A DNA stretch of 19,827 nucleotides from JBAZYZ01 sp964361185 (lineage in GTDB: Bacteria > Patescibacteriota > Minisyncoccia > Phycocordibacterales > VMEP01), in the NCBI GenBank assembly GCA_964361185.1, contig CAYHZS010000008.1, positions 1-19,827 on the forward strand. Reading direction: 5' to 3'. Below the pieces are notes generated by a model. It searched no databases, was not told the origin of the DNA, and saw only the letters and a program-made list of their open reading frames with translations. The stretch's first letter is position 1. Every line of letters begins with the position of its first letter. A program made the translations under genes and the position numbers. Positions 7,547-14,142 of this stretch are shown piece by piece.

Positions 7547-8731
7547 CTACCTTGTAACTTGAGACGAGGCATTCAGTCTTTTGATGACTTCTTCCAGCGT
7601 GTGTTCGCTGTTGGTAATAATGAGAGTTTTCTTGTCCTTAAACGCATAGAAAAGGATGATATCACCGTTCCCATCCCTCAAAACGCGCGCGTCCATGTTT
7701 TTTATAACCCTATCTTCAAATGGTTTGTTAAAGATAAGATTGGTCGGATCTTTTTTTATGGCGAAGACGGGGAACAAGTCGCGGGCCATATATTGCTCCC
7801 ATCCGAGCATGCCGGCAAAAGTGTTTTCATAGAATTCAGTTCGGAAAATGAGAAAAGGGCGGTTACCATTGAAGGTGTGTATTCCGAACATAAATTTTTT
7901 ATCGAGGGATCGGATAAGAGAAGGGGGCATGCGATTATCCAGGAAGAAAAACAGCCGCTGAGTGGTTAGAGGCAAAGCTATCCCGCTCTCGTTTTCGGAG
8001 AAGGCGATATTTTCAATGGTATCAAGCTTGTTGTTTGCGCCGGATACTTCTTTCCCTATCATGGCCGCGAGTGTTTCGGTACTTATTCCGGTGACGGAAA
8101 GAGGCCTTTCGTTTTCAGCGAAGATGATCGATGGCGCCCTCTCCGTATCAATGGTTGTTTGGGGTTGCCTCGATTTATTGAAGAATATTACGGCCGTGAT
8201 TGTTCCTACCAGTAGAAAAACGAGGGATAGCGAAATAAACAATATATTCCGCTTTGAACGCGGAGATTCAATCTCGGCTAATTCCCGTCCCCTTTCGTGT
8301 TCGGCTATGACCATTCGCGCCAGCGAGGTTTTGTTTGTTCTGACACTTTCGGCAACATCAGTCTGGTAAGTCCGGATTATTCTTGTTTTGTTTTCGGGCT
8401 CCGTTTTTTTGGGTATTACAGGAGATGCCGGGCTTTGGGCGCTCGGGGGAACTGTCTGTACGGGAGTCTCTATTTTTGGAACGGTGACTCCCGGGGTCCT
8501 TACGAGAGGAGTTAATCCTTCGGGTATCTTTTCTTCCATTATTTTCTCCGATATTTCTCCTCCTCTTGTCTCGACTGCCTCGGGCTGGTCAGACCTAGTT
8601 GTTTTATCGGGAGGAGTATCGGGCAGCTCTGGTACAAGGGCAACATCCGGAATGTTTTCATTTCCGGTGATAACAGGGATACTGGGAGATTTATTGTCGG
8701 AATGGGCCGAAGCTCCGCTTTGCGGTGGCAT
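7547..8731 (-). CDS. single-pass membrane protein of unknown function
   Basis: 394 aa from the ATG at 8731; an in-frame TTG at 8740 could add three residues, but it lies inside the -10 box, so the ATG is preferred. Residues 1 to about 95 are Pro/Thr/Glu-rich and disordered. A basic stretch (TRIIRTYQTDVAESVRTNK) and a helix lead to one membrane segment at about 162-183 (ILFISLSLVFLLVGTITAVIFF). The remaining 210 residues should face outward and form a compact alpha/beta domain with no recognised motif and no Cys. The N-in, C-out topology follows from the positive residues before the membrane segment (RSKRN). I know no function. It lies downstream of pnp on the same strand but has its own promoter, and the next gene is the DksA-like one 87 bases away. 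Confidence 0.82.
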   Translation of the reverse strand: MPPQSGASAHSDNKSPSIPVITGNENIPDVALVPELPDTPPDKTTRSDQPEAVETRGGEISEKIMEEKIPEGLTPLVRTPGVTVPKIETPVQTVPPSAQSPASPVIPKKTEPENKTRIIRTYQTDVAESVRTNKTSLARMVIAEHERGRELAEIESPRSKRNILFISLSLVFLLVGTITAVIFFNKSRQPQTTIDTERAPSIIFAENERPLSVTGISTETLAAMIGKEVSGANNKLDTIENIAFSENESGIALPLTTQRLFFFLDNRMPPSLIRSLDKKFMFGIHTFNGNRPFLIFRTEFYENTFAGMLGWEQYMARDLFPVFAIKKDPTNLIFNKPFEDRVIKNMDARVLRDGNGDIILFYAFKDKKTLIITNSEHTLEEVIKRLNASSQVTR

Positions 8732-8739
8732 ATACGGCA

Positions 8740-8748
8740 ATTATAGCA
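8740..8748 (-). promoter_or_regulatory. extended -10 promoter of the 394-aa membrane protein, near-leaderless
   Basis: The minus strand reads TGCTATAAT (8748-8740), a perfect TGn-extended -10, with no -35 box. It lies eight bases before the ATG at 8731, so transcription should start about two bases before the start codon, leaving no room for a ribosome binding site. Confidence 0.7.
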
Positions 8749-8755
8749 AAGAGAA

Positions 8756-8775
8756 AAAAAGAACGCGCTCTTTTT
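8756..8775 (-). terminator. weak terminator after pnp
   Basis: On the minus strand AAAAAGA, a six-base GCGCGT loop and TCTTTTT form an A/U-rich hairpin 14 bases after the pnp stop. The stem is weak but the descending arm is itself the U tract, and it ends just before the next promoter. Confidence 0.5.
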
Positions 8776-8788
8776 GTGCAGTTTGAAG

Positions 8789-10960
8789 TTACTGCGCGGT
8801 TTGATTGGATGGCTTTATGCCTTTCTTTGAAGCAAATTCAGAGTCCGCATCCTTAATGGAAAGATTGATGCGTTTTCTTTCATCGATTTCTTTAATGATG
8901 ACGGGGACAACATCTCCTTCTTTCAAAACATCGGTCACTTTGTTTACACGGAAGGGTGCGATTTGGGAAATGTGCACCAACCCCTCGGCATTCGGCCCGA
9001 TTTCTACGAAAGCGCCGAAGTCCATTATACGCGTGACCTTGCCCTGAAACATTTCTCCGGGCATATATTCGCGGGTCAATTCTTTTATTTTTCCCGCCGC
9101 GATTTCCGCCGAGCCATTTTTGCCGACAATCGTTACCTTACCGAAATCGTCCACGTTGACCTGCTCCGCGCCGGAAGAAGCTGTAATATGCTTGATCATT
9201 TTTCCACCAGGACCTATTAGGAGTCCGATCTGGTCTTCTTTGATTGTGAGGTTGATTATTTTCGGCGCGTATTTAGAAATTTCTGGTCTTGGGGCGGAGA
9301 GCGTACCCGTCATAACCCCAAGAATATGTTCGCGCGCTTTTTTGGCGCCCGCCAAAGCTTCTTTCAAAACAGGGATAGGAATTCCGCCTACTTTTATATC
9401 GAGCTGTATGGCGGCGATGCCCCTCTCCGTGCCGGCCACCTTGAAATCCATATCTCCATGATGATCCTCCGGCCCCTGTATATCAGTAAGTATCTTGTAT
9501 TTTGCTTGCCCGCCTAGGTTTTGCTTTACAAAATCTTGGCGGGTTGGTTCCAACATAAGCCCCATCGCAATTCCCGCTACCGGCCTCGTTATTGGCACAC
9601 CCCCGTCCATAAGAGCAAGGGATGAAGCGCAAACGGAGGCCATTGAAGTAGAGCCGTTTGAAGCCATTGATTCAGATACAACCCGGATTGTATAAGGAAA
9701 TGATTCTTTGGGTGGGAGCACAGCACGGAGCGCTTTCTCCGCGAGCATGCCGTGGCCGATTTCACGCCTGCCTGTCGCCATCCTTTTCACTTCACCAGAA
9801 GAATACGGCGGGAAATTGTAGTGATGCATAAAGTGTTTTTCCGAGCGCACCTCTATGCCGTCCAAAAGTTGCGTGTCTTCAGGCCCCCCCAAAGTGAGAG
9901 CGGACAAAATATGAGTGCCTCCGCGATAGAAAATTCCCGTGCCGTGAAGAGTTTCCGAAATTCCGCCTACTTGGGCGAAAATCGGACGCACCTCGTCCAT
10001 TCCCCGCCCGTCCGCGCGCCTGTTTTCTTTGGTTGCTAATTCGTGCACGGCATCATTCACCGCGTCATCAAAGTATGCGTCGGCGAGAGAGCTTTTTTCT
10101 TCCGGAAATTTTTCTAGAAGAGCCAGGAGCCATGCTTTTTCCACCGTATCTATTTTGACCCAGCCCGGCTCCCCCCAAATTCCTTTTTTTACTTTCGGCC
10201 TGATTTCTTTTTCAAAATATTCTTTGGCGGGGGCGGAAATTTCTTCTTTGGGCACTACCTGCTTTTCCCGCCCGATTTCCGAAATTATTTTTTTCTGGAA
10301 AATGTTTATTTTCTCTATCTCTTCCGATGCTTTTAGTAGTGCGTCCGATACTTCGTCTTCGCCTACTTCACTTGCCCCGCATTCAATCATGTTTATATTG
10401 CCGTCTTTCCCGCAAGCCACGAGTTCTAGCGTGACATTTTCATGCCCGCGGAAATCGTAAACCGGATTAATTTCAAGTTCGCTACCGCCTACGTGTTTTC
10501 CCACCCGCACGGCGGAAACAGGCCCGCCCCAGGGAATGTCGGAAACGCCAAGGGCAAGAGAAGCGGCATTAATGGCCAAAATATCCGGGTCGTCTTTTTC
10601 TATCGAAAGAACTGTGATGACAACCTGAACTTCGTTTCTTATGTGTTGCTCAAAAAGCGGGCGGATTGTTCTGTCCACGATACGCCCCGAAAGCACAGCT
10701 TCATCCGAAGGCTTGGACTCTCTCTTAAAAAATCTACCGCCTAAAATAGCTCCGGCTGCGTAAAATCTTTCTTCGTAATCAACCGTGAGCGGGAAGAAGT
10801 CTATTCCCTCGCGCTTATTTTTCGACATGACAGCGGTAGCGAGCACTACCGTATTGCCGTATTTAACGATAACCGAACCATTGGCCTGTTCGGTCAAATC
10901 CGAAAATGTAGCTGTTAAAGTCTTCCCCCCGACTTCCGTCGAGAATTCTTTCTTTTTCAT
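8789..10960 (-). CDS. pnp: polyribonucleotide nucleotidyltransferase (PNPase)
   Basis: A complete 723-aa PNPase, close to the 711 aa of the E. coli enzyme. It degrades RNA 3' to 5' with phosphate and can add tails in reverse, as a trimer in the cytoplasm. Domains in order: first RNase PH domain (about 1-145, with GRFFKRESKPSDEAVLSGRIVDRTIRPLF-type signature), all-helical linker, second catalytic RNase PH domain (about 310-560, with the acidic segment DIQGPEDHHGDMDF at 493-506), KH domain (567-634, GPGG at 583-586) and S1 domain (635-705, DFGAFVEIGPNAEGLVHIS). GCGGA directly precedes the ATG. rpsO is encoded two genes upstream; rpsO-pnp adjacency is widely conserved, but here a NYN gene and a terminator intervene. 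The 5' leader holds an 18-base perfect palindrome. No residue looks lost, so it should be active. Confidence 0.98.
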   Translation of the reverse strand: MKKKEFSTEVGGKTLTATFSDLTEQANGSVIVKYGNTVVLATAVMSKNKREGIDFFPLTVDYEERFYAAGAILGGRFFKRESKPSDEAVLSGRIVDRTIRPLFEQHIRNEVQVVITVLSIEKDDPDILAINAASLALGVSDIPWGGPVSAVRVGKHVGGSELEINPVYDFRGHENVTLELVACGKDGNINMIECGASEVGEDEVSDALLKASEEIEKINIFQKKIISEIGREKQVVPKEEISAPAKEYFEKEIRPKVKKGIWGEPGWVKIDTVEKAWLLALLEKFPEEKSSLADAYFDDAVNDAVHELATKENRRADGRGMDEVRPIFAQVGGISETLHGTGIFYRGGTHILSALTLGGPEDTQLLDGIEVRSEKHFMHHYNFPPYSSGEVKRMATGRREIGHGMLAEKALRAVLPPKESFPYTIRVVSESMASNGSTSMASVCASSLALMDGGVPITRPVAGIAMGLMLEPTRQDFVKQNLGGQAKYKILTDIQGPEDHHGDMDFKVAGTERGIAAIQLDIKVGGIPIPVLKEALAGAKKAREHILGVMTGTLSAPRPEISKYAPKIINLTIKEDQIGLLIGPGGKMIKHITASSGAEQVNVDDFGKVTIVGKNGSAEIAAGKIKELTREYMPGEMFQGKVTRIMDFGAFVEIGPNAEGLVHISQIAPFRVNKVTDVLKEGDVVPVIIKEIDERKRINLSIKDADSEFASKKGIKPSNQTAQ

Positions 10961-10983
10961 TCCGCTTGGGAGTCGCCAGATTT

Positions 10984-11009
10984 CAGGGTTGAAACTAGTT
11001 TCAACGCTG
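10984..11009 (-). promoter_or_regulatory. hairpin in the pnp leader
   Basis: A perfect 18-bp palindrome, GTTGAAACTAGTTTCAAC (10988-11005), is extended by three more pairs after a G:G mismatch (CAG/CTG). It ends 24 bases before the pnp ATG. In E. coli, a leader stem in pnp mRNA is cut by RNase III and PNPase then destabilises its own message. This stem could play the same part, or bind a protein as DNA. Confidence 0.5.
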
Positions 11010-11077
11010 CCTATCCGGCGGCTTATGTTTAATTGCTAATGCTCATAGTGTCGCATAATAGGGTGGCAATTTCAACA

Positions 11078-11116
11078 AACAAAACCCCTGCCTGTAAGCC
11101 AGGGAGGGGTTTTGTT
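11078..11116 (-). terminator. terminator of the NYN gene
   Basis: Minus strand AACAAAACCCCT pairs with AGGGGTTTTGTT, with an inner CCTGG/GGCAGG-type stem and a short loop, followed by TTGTTGAAAT. It lies 13 bases after the NYN stop and separates that gene from pnp. The A/T arms make it work in either direction. Confidence 0.85.
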
Positions 11117-11128
11117 AAGAATAAAGTA

Positions 11129-11656
11129 TTACCTCACTCGTCTTCCGCGCGGAGCGCCCAGAAGGTATTTGTGGGGGTTTTCGGAGAGGTCCACGAATTC
11201 GTCCACTGCTTCCTTGAGCTTTAAGGATGAAGATTTGCCGAAAGAGATGACCTCAACTTGCACGCCGGAGAGTTTTAAGTATTCAACCAGCGGTACGAAG
11301 TCTCCGTCGCCCGAGACAATTACAATAGTGTCTAACTTTGGAGACATTTTGACCGCGTCAATGGCGAGCCCAACGTCCCAATCGGCTTTTTTGGCACCGC
11401 CCGCGAAAATCTGAAGGTCTTTGACCTTGGTTTCAATACCAAGTTTGGCTAAAGCTTCAAAAAAATTTGTTTCATCTCCTGCTTCTGTCGCTATGACATA
11501 GGCCACGGCGCGCACAAGCTGGCGTCCGGCTACTGCTTCTTTTAAAACTGCTCCGAAATTCACTTTTGCGTTATATAAATTCTTGGCGCTGTGGTATAGA
11601 TTTTGAGTATCTATGAAAATTCCCACGCGCTGATCTTTGTGTTTTATTACACTCAT
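11129..11656 (-). CDS. NYN domain (LabA/DUF88-like) putative ribonuclease
   Basis: 175 aa, nearly all one NYN domain, a PIN-like fold whose acidic cluster holds a metal for RNA cleavage. Visible acidic residues: D16 in GIFIDTQNLY with N19, D92/D94 and D100 in DWDVGLAID, and D117/D119 in VSGDGDF. These are the expected positions for the family, so catalysis is plausible. A basic Arg-rich tail (RGRRVR) ends the protein and could bind RNA. LabA in cyanobacteria is a circadian output protein; many bacterial relatives have no defined role. The place between rpsO and pnp, two genes of RNA metabolism, suggests RNA processing or decay. The start is preceded by TTAACAGGGTAA, one arm of a 13-bp inverted repeat, and not by a Shine-Dalgarno. 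It has its own terminator. Function beyond the fold is inference. Confidence 0.9.
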   Translation of the reverse strand: MSVIKHKDQRVGIFIDTQNLYHSAKNLYNAKVNFGAVLKEAVAGRQLVRAVAYVIATEAGDETNFFEALAKLGIETKVKDLQIFAGGAKKADWDVGLAIDAVKMSPKLDTIVIVSGDGDFVPLVEYLKLSGVQVEVISFGKSSSLKLKEAVDEFVDLSENPHKYLLGAPRGRRVR

Positions 11657-11797
11657 TTACCCTGTTAATTAAAATTTGATTGCAAATTTTAATTTTTTAC
11701 AATATTTAAATCTAATAATAAAAATTACGACCTATTCTGATAAGTTTCCCCTGTCTATTACCATAATATACGGTAAAAAATTATTTAACAGGGTAAA
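11656..11797. repeat. 13-bp inverted repeat bracketing the NYN 5' region
   Basis: TTTACCCTGTTAA at 11656-11668 and its exact complement TTAACAGGGTAAA at 11785-11797, 116 bases apart. The first arm touches the start codon of the NYN gene. Each copy, read outward, is followed by A and ATG. In a long mRNA leader the arms could pair and hide the start codon. Confidence 0.65.
11667..11694. repeat. A/T-rich hairpin upstream of the NYN gene
   Basis: AATTAAAATTTG, loop ATTG, CAAATTTTAATT: perfect 12-bp arms nested inside the larger inverted repeat. On the plus strand it is followed by a T run, so it could act as a weak terminator against readthrough, or as a binding site. Confidence 0.6.
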
Positions 11798-11877
11798 AAT
11801 GTAACTTGTAACATTGAATTAAAATCAGGGTTTTGTGTTCCCTTGAGTTATAAGCTACAAGTTTTAGGGTTTTGGGC

Positions 11878-12141
11878 CTATTTCAGCCCGAGTTTTTTTA
11901 CCAGAGAATTATACCTGGCCTTGTTCTTTTTCTCTAAATATTTCAAATGGGTGCGCCTATCGGCGACCATTTGTATGAGTCCTCGCCTCGAATGATTGTC
12001 TTTCTGGTGTTTTTTCAGGTGAGAAGTGAGCTCGGCTATTTTTTCAGATAGAACGGCCACCTGAACTTCCGAAGAACCCGTGTCTTTTTCGTGGATTTGG
12101 GTCTTTTTCATCGTATTTAGTTTTTTCTTGGCTGTAAGCAT
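11878..12141 (-). CDS. rpsO: 30S ribosomal protein S15
   Basis: 87 aa, close to the 89 aa usual for S15. The first ATG at 12141 fits the family, because HEKDTGSSEVQVAVLSEKI aligns at the normal distance from the N-terminus. Other landmarks are LTSHLKKHQKDNHSRRGL and the C-terminal RRTHLKYLEKKNKARYNSLVKKLGL. S15 binds helices 20-22 of 16S rRNA early in 30S assembly and in many bacteria represses its own mRNA. It has a good promoter only nine bases before the ATG, so the mRNA is almost leaderless. This leaves little room for the leader-based self-repression known in E. coli. The gap of 220 bases to the NYN gene holds no gene and no clear terminator. Confidence 0.98.
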   Translation of the reverse strand: MLTAKKKLNTMKKTQIHEKDTGSSEVQVAVLSEKIAELTSHLKKHQKDNHSRRGLIQMVADRRTHLKYLEKKNKARYNSLVKKLGLK

Positions 12142-12150
12142 AACTTGCTG

Positions 12151-12179
12151 ACTATATCACAAATGTCCTTTCTTTGCAA
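12151..12179 (-). promoter_or_regulatory. rpsO promoter, near-leaderless
   Basis: Minus strand TTGCAA (12179-12174), 17-base spacer, TATAGT (12156-12151), with TGA directly before the -10 as a TGn extension. The start codon follows nine bases after the -10, so the leader is about three bases. Confidence 0.72.
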
Positions 12180-12189
12180 GGGTTTTTGA

Positions 12190-12218
12190 TTGACGACTTG
12201 ATTATTTACTGATTAACT
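12190..12218 (+). promoter_or_regulatory. candidate promoter of the 12234 operon, divergent from rpsO
   Basis: TTGACG (12190-12195), 17 bases, TTAACT (12213-12218), with TGA before the -10 as a TGn extension. The ATG at 12234 is 15 bases further on. Its -35 lies only 11 bases from the rpsO -35, so the two promoters may compete. Confidence 0.5.
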
Positions 12219-12233
12219 TAACGTATTAAAGAT

Positions 12234-12587
12234 ATGATTTCACCTGAACATTTTCAAAAAGAAGAGGCTCCCCAAAGGAGTAAGTCAAGCTTGCCGGTTG
12301 AAGCCGAGGCCGCAAATGATGAAGTTTTTCCCGTGGAACTGGCAAATAAACTTTTTGAATCAAGGGCAATCATAGATAGCTTCAATAAAGAGGCCGGACA
12401 AATAGGAAAACTGAAAGAAATACGTGTTTTTCTTGAAAAAATTTTAAAAAACCTGGAAAACCAAAATTGGGGAGAAGAAATCAAAAAAGATGATATTACG
12501 GAGAAGAGGATGAAGGAGATAAAGGAGTTGAAAGCGGTTAAGATTAGTATTGAAGCGGAAATTAAAGAAATTAATAAATTAATATAA
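12234..12587 (+). CDS. helical coiled-coil protein, unknown
   Basis: 117 aa, no Cys, no signal peptide and no membrane segment. Residues 1-30 are charged and probably disordered. From about 31 to the end it is predicted helical, with heptad-like Leu/Ile spacing in LKEIRVFLEKILKNLENQNW and again in the last 30 residues (MKEIKELKAVKISIEAEI). It is very Lys/Glu-rich and its DNA is richer in A/T than the neighbours. The ATG follows a promoter-like sequence with no Shine-Dalgarno. The next gene begins four bases after its stop, so the two are one operon and probably make partner proteins. I know no family. Confidence 0.72.
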   Translation: MISPEHFQKEEAPQRSKSSLPVEAEAANDEVFPVELANKLFESRAIIDSFNKEAGQIGKLKEIRVFLEKILKNLENQNWGEEIKKDDITEKRMKEIKELKAVKISIEAEIKEINKLI

Positions 12588-12591
12588 AAAT

Positions 12592-13008
12592 ATGTCATTA
12601 GAACAACAAGGTATGGGTGATTTAGACTTTACTCCTGGGAACGGAGAAGACCCAGTTGTGGCTCAACGCGAGGCTGAAAGGAAAAGGAAAATGGCTATGG
12701 TTAACGAGAGTAATATTATTACACCGCTTGAGAATAAAGTTATTGCCCCCGAAGAAGCGATAGAATGGTTTAAGAGTGAACTAGCCGAAGAGACGGCGGA
12801 TGCTTTACTTAAATCCATCGAAACATTGAAACAAACAAGACCAAGCGAGGTTGTTGATAAAATAGCTCTTGATAGGGATTTTATTCGGAATTTTATAGAA
12901 AATGCGGAAGCTCTTGAAAGAGCTAGAATGGAACAGCTCCCGGGTGGTGCTGCTACCATGAATAGAATCAGAGATTTTAGTAAAAAATTAAAACCTTTAA
13001 TCCAGTAA
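12592..13008 (+). CDS. helical protein, unknown, partner of the 117-aa protein
   Basis: 138 aa, acidic N-terminus with Gly/Asp/Pro-rich text (residues 1-25), then a basic patch (REAERKRKMAM) and helical segments: a central EEAIEWFKSELAEETADALLKSIETL and a C-terminal ALERARMEQLPGG ... RDFSKKLKPLI. No Cys, signal or membrane segment. It begins four bases after the 117-aa gene and ends at a perfect palindromic terminator three bases past its stop, so it closes that two-gene unit. I recognise no family. The resemblance of both proteins to small helical proteins that sit beside secretion or envelope genes in this type of genome is too vague to use. Confidence 0.75.
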   Translation: MSLEQQGMGDLDFTPGNGEDPVVAQREAERKRKMAMVNESNIITPLENKVIAPEEAIEWFKSELAEETADALLKSIETLKQTRPSEVVDKIALDRDFIRNFIENAEALERARMEQLPGGAATMNRIRDFSKKLKPLIQ

Positions 13009-13011
13009 TTT

Positions 13012-13045
13012 ATCAAAAAACCGCTCATATGAGCGGTTTTTTGAT
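13012..13045. terminator. perfect palindromic terminator
   Basis: A 34-base perfect palindrome with core ACCGCTCATATGAGCGGT and A6/T6 flanks. It ends the 12234-13008 operon and would also stop transcription coming the other way. Confidence 0.92.
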
Positions 13046-13062
13046 TGAGTATTACTCCGCCT

Positions 13063-13153
13063 TAATATTGTGTGACCCCAGTACTAGAGAATACTCAGTA
13101 CGTGGCAAGCATTGTTACTTTTGATTTGGTGGGATGGTATAATATTGTGCGAC
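13063..13153 (+). repeat. 14-bp direct repeat at the xer promoter
   Basis: TAATATTGTGTGAC (13063-13076) and TAATATTGTGCGAC (13140-13153) differ at one base and are 77 bases apart. The second copy runs from inside the -10 box to the base before the xer start codon. Between them are inverted repeats TGAGTATT/AATACTCA (13046-13097) and GTACT/AGTAC. Confidence 0.6.
13135..13143 (+). promoter_or_regulatory. extended -10 promoter of the xer gene, near-leaderless
   Basis: TGGTATAAT is a perfect TGn-extended -10 with no convincing -35. The ATG at 13154 lies ten bases after the box, which predicts a leader of about four bases. Confidence 0.7.
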
Positions 13154-14101
13154 ATGCCTTCGCTCAAAGACCTAAAAAGAGAGTTTTTGGAATATATTGA
13201 GATAGAAAGAGGCCGGAGCCTGAAAACAGTTGAAAATTACGACCGTTACCTCAGCCGTTTTTTTGATTTTGCCAAAATTGATTCGCCTAAAAAAATAGAC
13301 GATGCCGTTGTCCGCGAATTCAGGCTTTGGTTAAACAGGCAGACGGCTAGGGACGGCAAGCTCGGTAAAGAAACGCTCAAGAAGAAAACCCAGAATTATT
13401 ATCTGATAGCGCTCCGGAGTTTTCTAAAATATTTGATGAAGCGTAATGTAGAATCGCTCTCTCCCGAGCGGATTGAGCTCGCCAAGGTCTCGGAAAGACA
13501 CCTAGACCTAATTTCAGTTGAAGAATTGGGGCGTATTCTTGAGGCTCCCGAAGGAGATGATGTAAAAGTGCTACGAGATAAGGCTATTTTGGAAATGTTG
13601 TTTTCCACCGGACTCCGCGTTTCCGAGCTCTGTTCTCTCCCCCGCGATTTGGATTTGGGTAAAGACGAATTTTCAGTGCGGGGCAAGGGCGAAAAGGTTC
13701 GCGTGGTTTTCTTATCGGATTCCGCCAAAACGGCGGTTAAAAAGTATTTAGCTAAGCGCAAAGATATGGATGATGCTCTTTTTGTGAATGTTGGGAAAAT
13801 TAAAAGGTCCGACCTTAAGAATTCGGGCGGAAGGTCGGAACTTGATTCCCTGCGCCTCACTCCCCGCTCGGTCGAACGTATTGTCGCGTATTATGCTATC
13901 AAGGCCGGCGTTTCAAAAAAAGTGACCCCGCATGTCATCCGCCACTCATTTGCCACCGACTTGCTTTCAAACGGCGCCGACATTCGAAGTGTCCAGATGA
14001 TGCTCGGTCATGCCAGCATTTCCACCACGCAGATTTATACTCATGTTACGGATAAAGCGCTTCGCGATGTCCATAAGAAATTCCACAGCAGAGGAAAATA
14101 A
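13154..14101 (+). CDS. XerC/XerD-type tyrosine recombinase
   Basis: 315 aa from the ATG at 13154. The frame is open 14 codons further up, but that stretch covers the promoter and reads as hydrophobic noise, whereas MPSLKDLKREFLEYIEIERG is a normal Xer N-terminus. The N-terminal SAM-like DNA-binding domain spans about 4-98. The catalytic domain spans about 115-305, with all expected residues: R155 (GLRVSEL), K178 (GKGEKVR), H260 and R263 (PHVIRHSFAT), H286 (LGHAS) and the nucleophile Y295 (QIYTHV). Such enzymes resolve chromosome dimers at dif, or move elements when on integrons or phages. No integrase-type extension, attachment site or cargo is seen, so a housekeeping Xer is more likely. XerC and XerD cannot be separated by eye, and many reduced genomes carry only one. 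No dif-like site was recognised. Confidence 0.95.
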   Translation: MPSLKDLKREFLEYIEIERGRSLKTVENYDRYLSRFFDFAKIDSPKKIDDAVVREFRLWLNRQTARDGKLGKETLKKKTQNYYLIALRSFLKYLMKRNVESLSPERIELAKVSERHLDLISVEELGRILEAPEGDDVKVLRDKAILEMLFSTGLRVSELCSLPRDLDLGKDEFSVRGKGEKVRVVFLSDSAKTAVKKYLAKRKDMDDALFVNVGKIKRSDLKNSGGRSELDSLRLTPRSVERIVAYYAIKAGVSKKVTPHVIRHSFATDLLSNGADIRSVQMMLGHASISTTQIYTHVTDKALRDVHKKFHSRGK

Positions 14102-14107
14102 AAAAGT

Positions 14108-14124
14108 GGCGCCACTTGGGCGCC
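14108..14124 (-). terminator. terminator of the 123-aa gene
   Basis: Minus strand GGCGCC, loop CAAGT, GGCGCC, followed by ACTTTTTTATTTT. It lies 18 bases beyond the stop of the minus-strand gene and right against the end of xer. Read forward it has no T run and would not end xer well. Confidence 0.78.
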
Positions 14125-14142
14125 GCGTTGAATTGGGAAGGC

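Noticed and set aside
11797..11877. Terminator for rpsO in the gap to the NYN gene
   Set aside because: Small imperfect stems only (CTTG/CAAG with a bulge) and no T tract in the right place on the minus strand.
12254..13028. Minus-strand hydrophobic frames opposite the two small helical genes
   Set aside because: Hydrophobic shadow frames of Lys/Glu-rich helical genes; the plus-strand genes have the promoter, coupling and terminator.
13047..13101. Possible dif site or tRNA-like fold before xer
   Set aside because: Inverted repeats are present but there is no 28-base two-arm layout with a six-base centre, and no tRNA arms fit.
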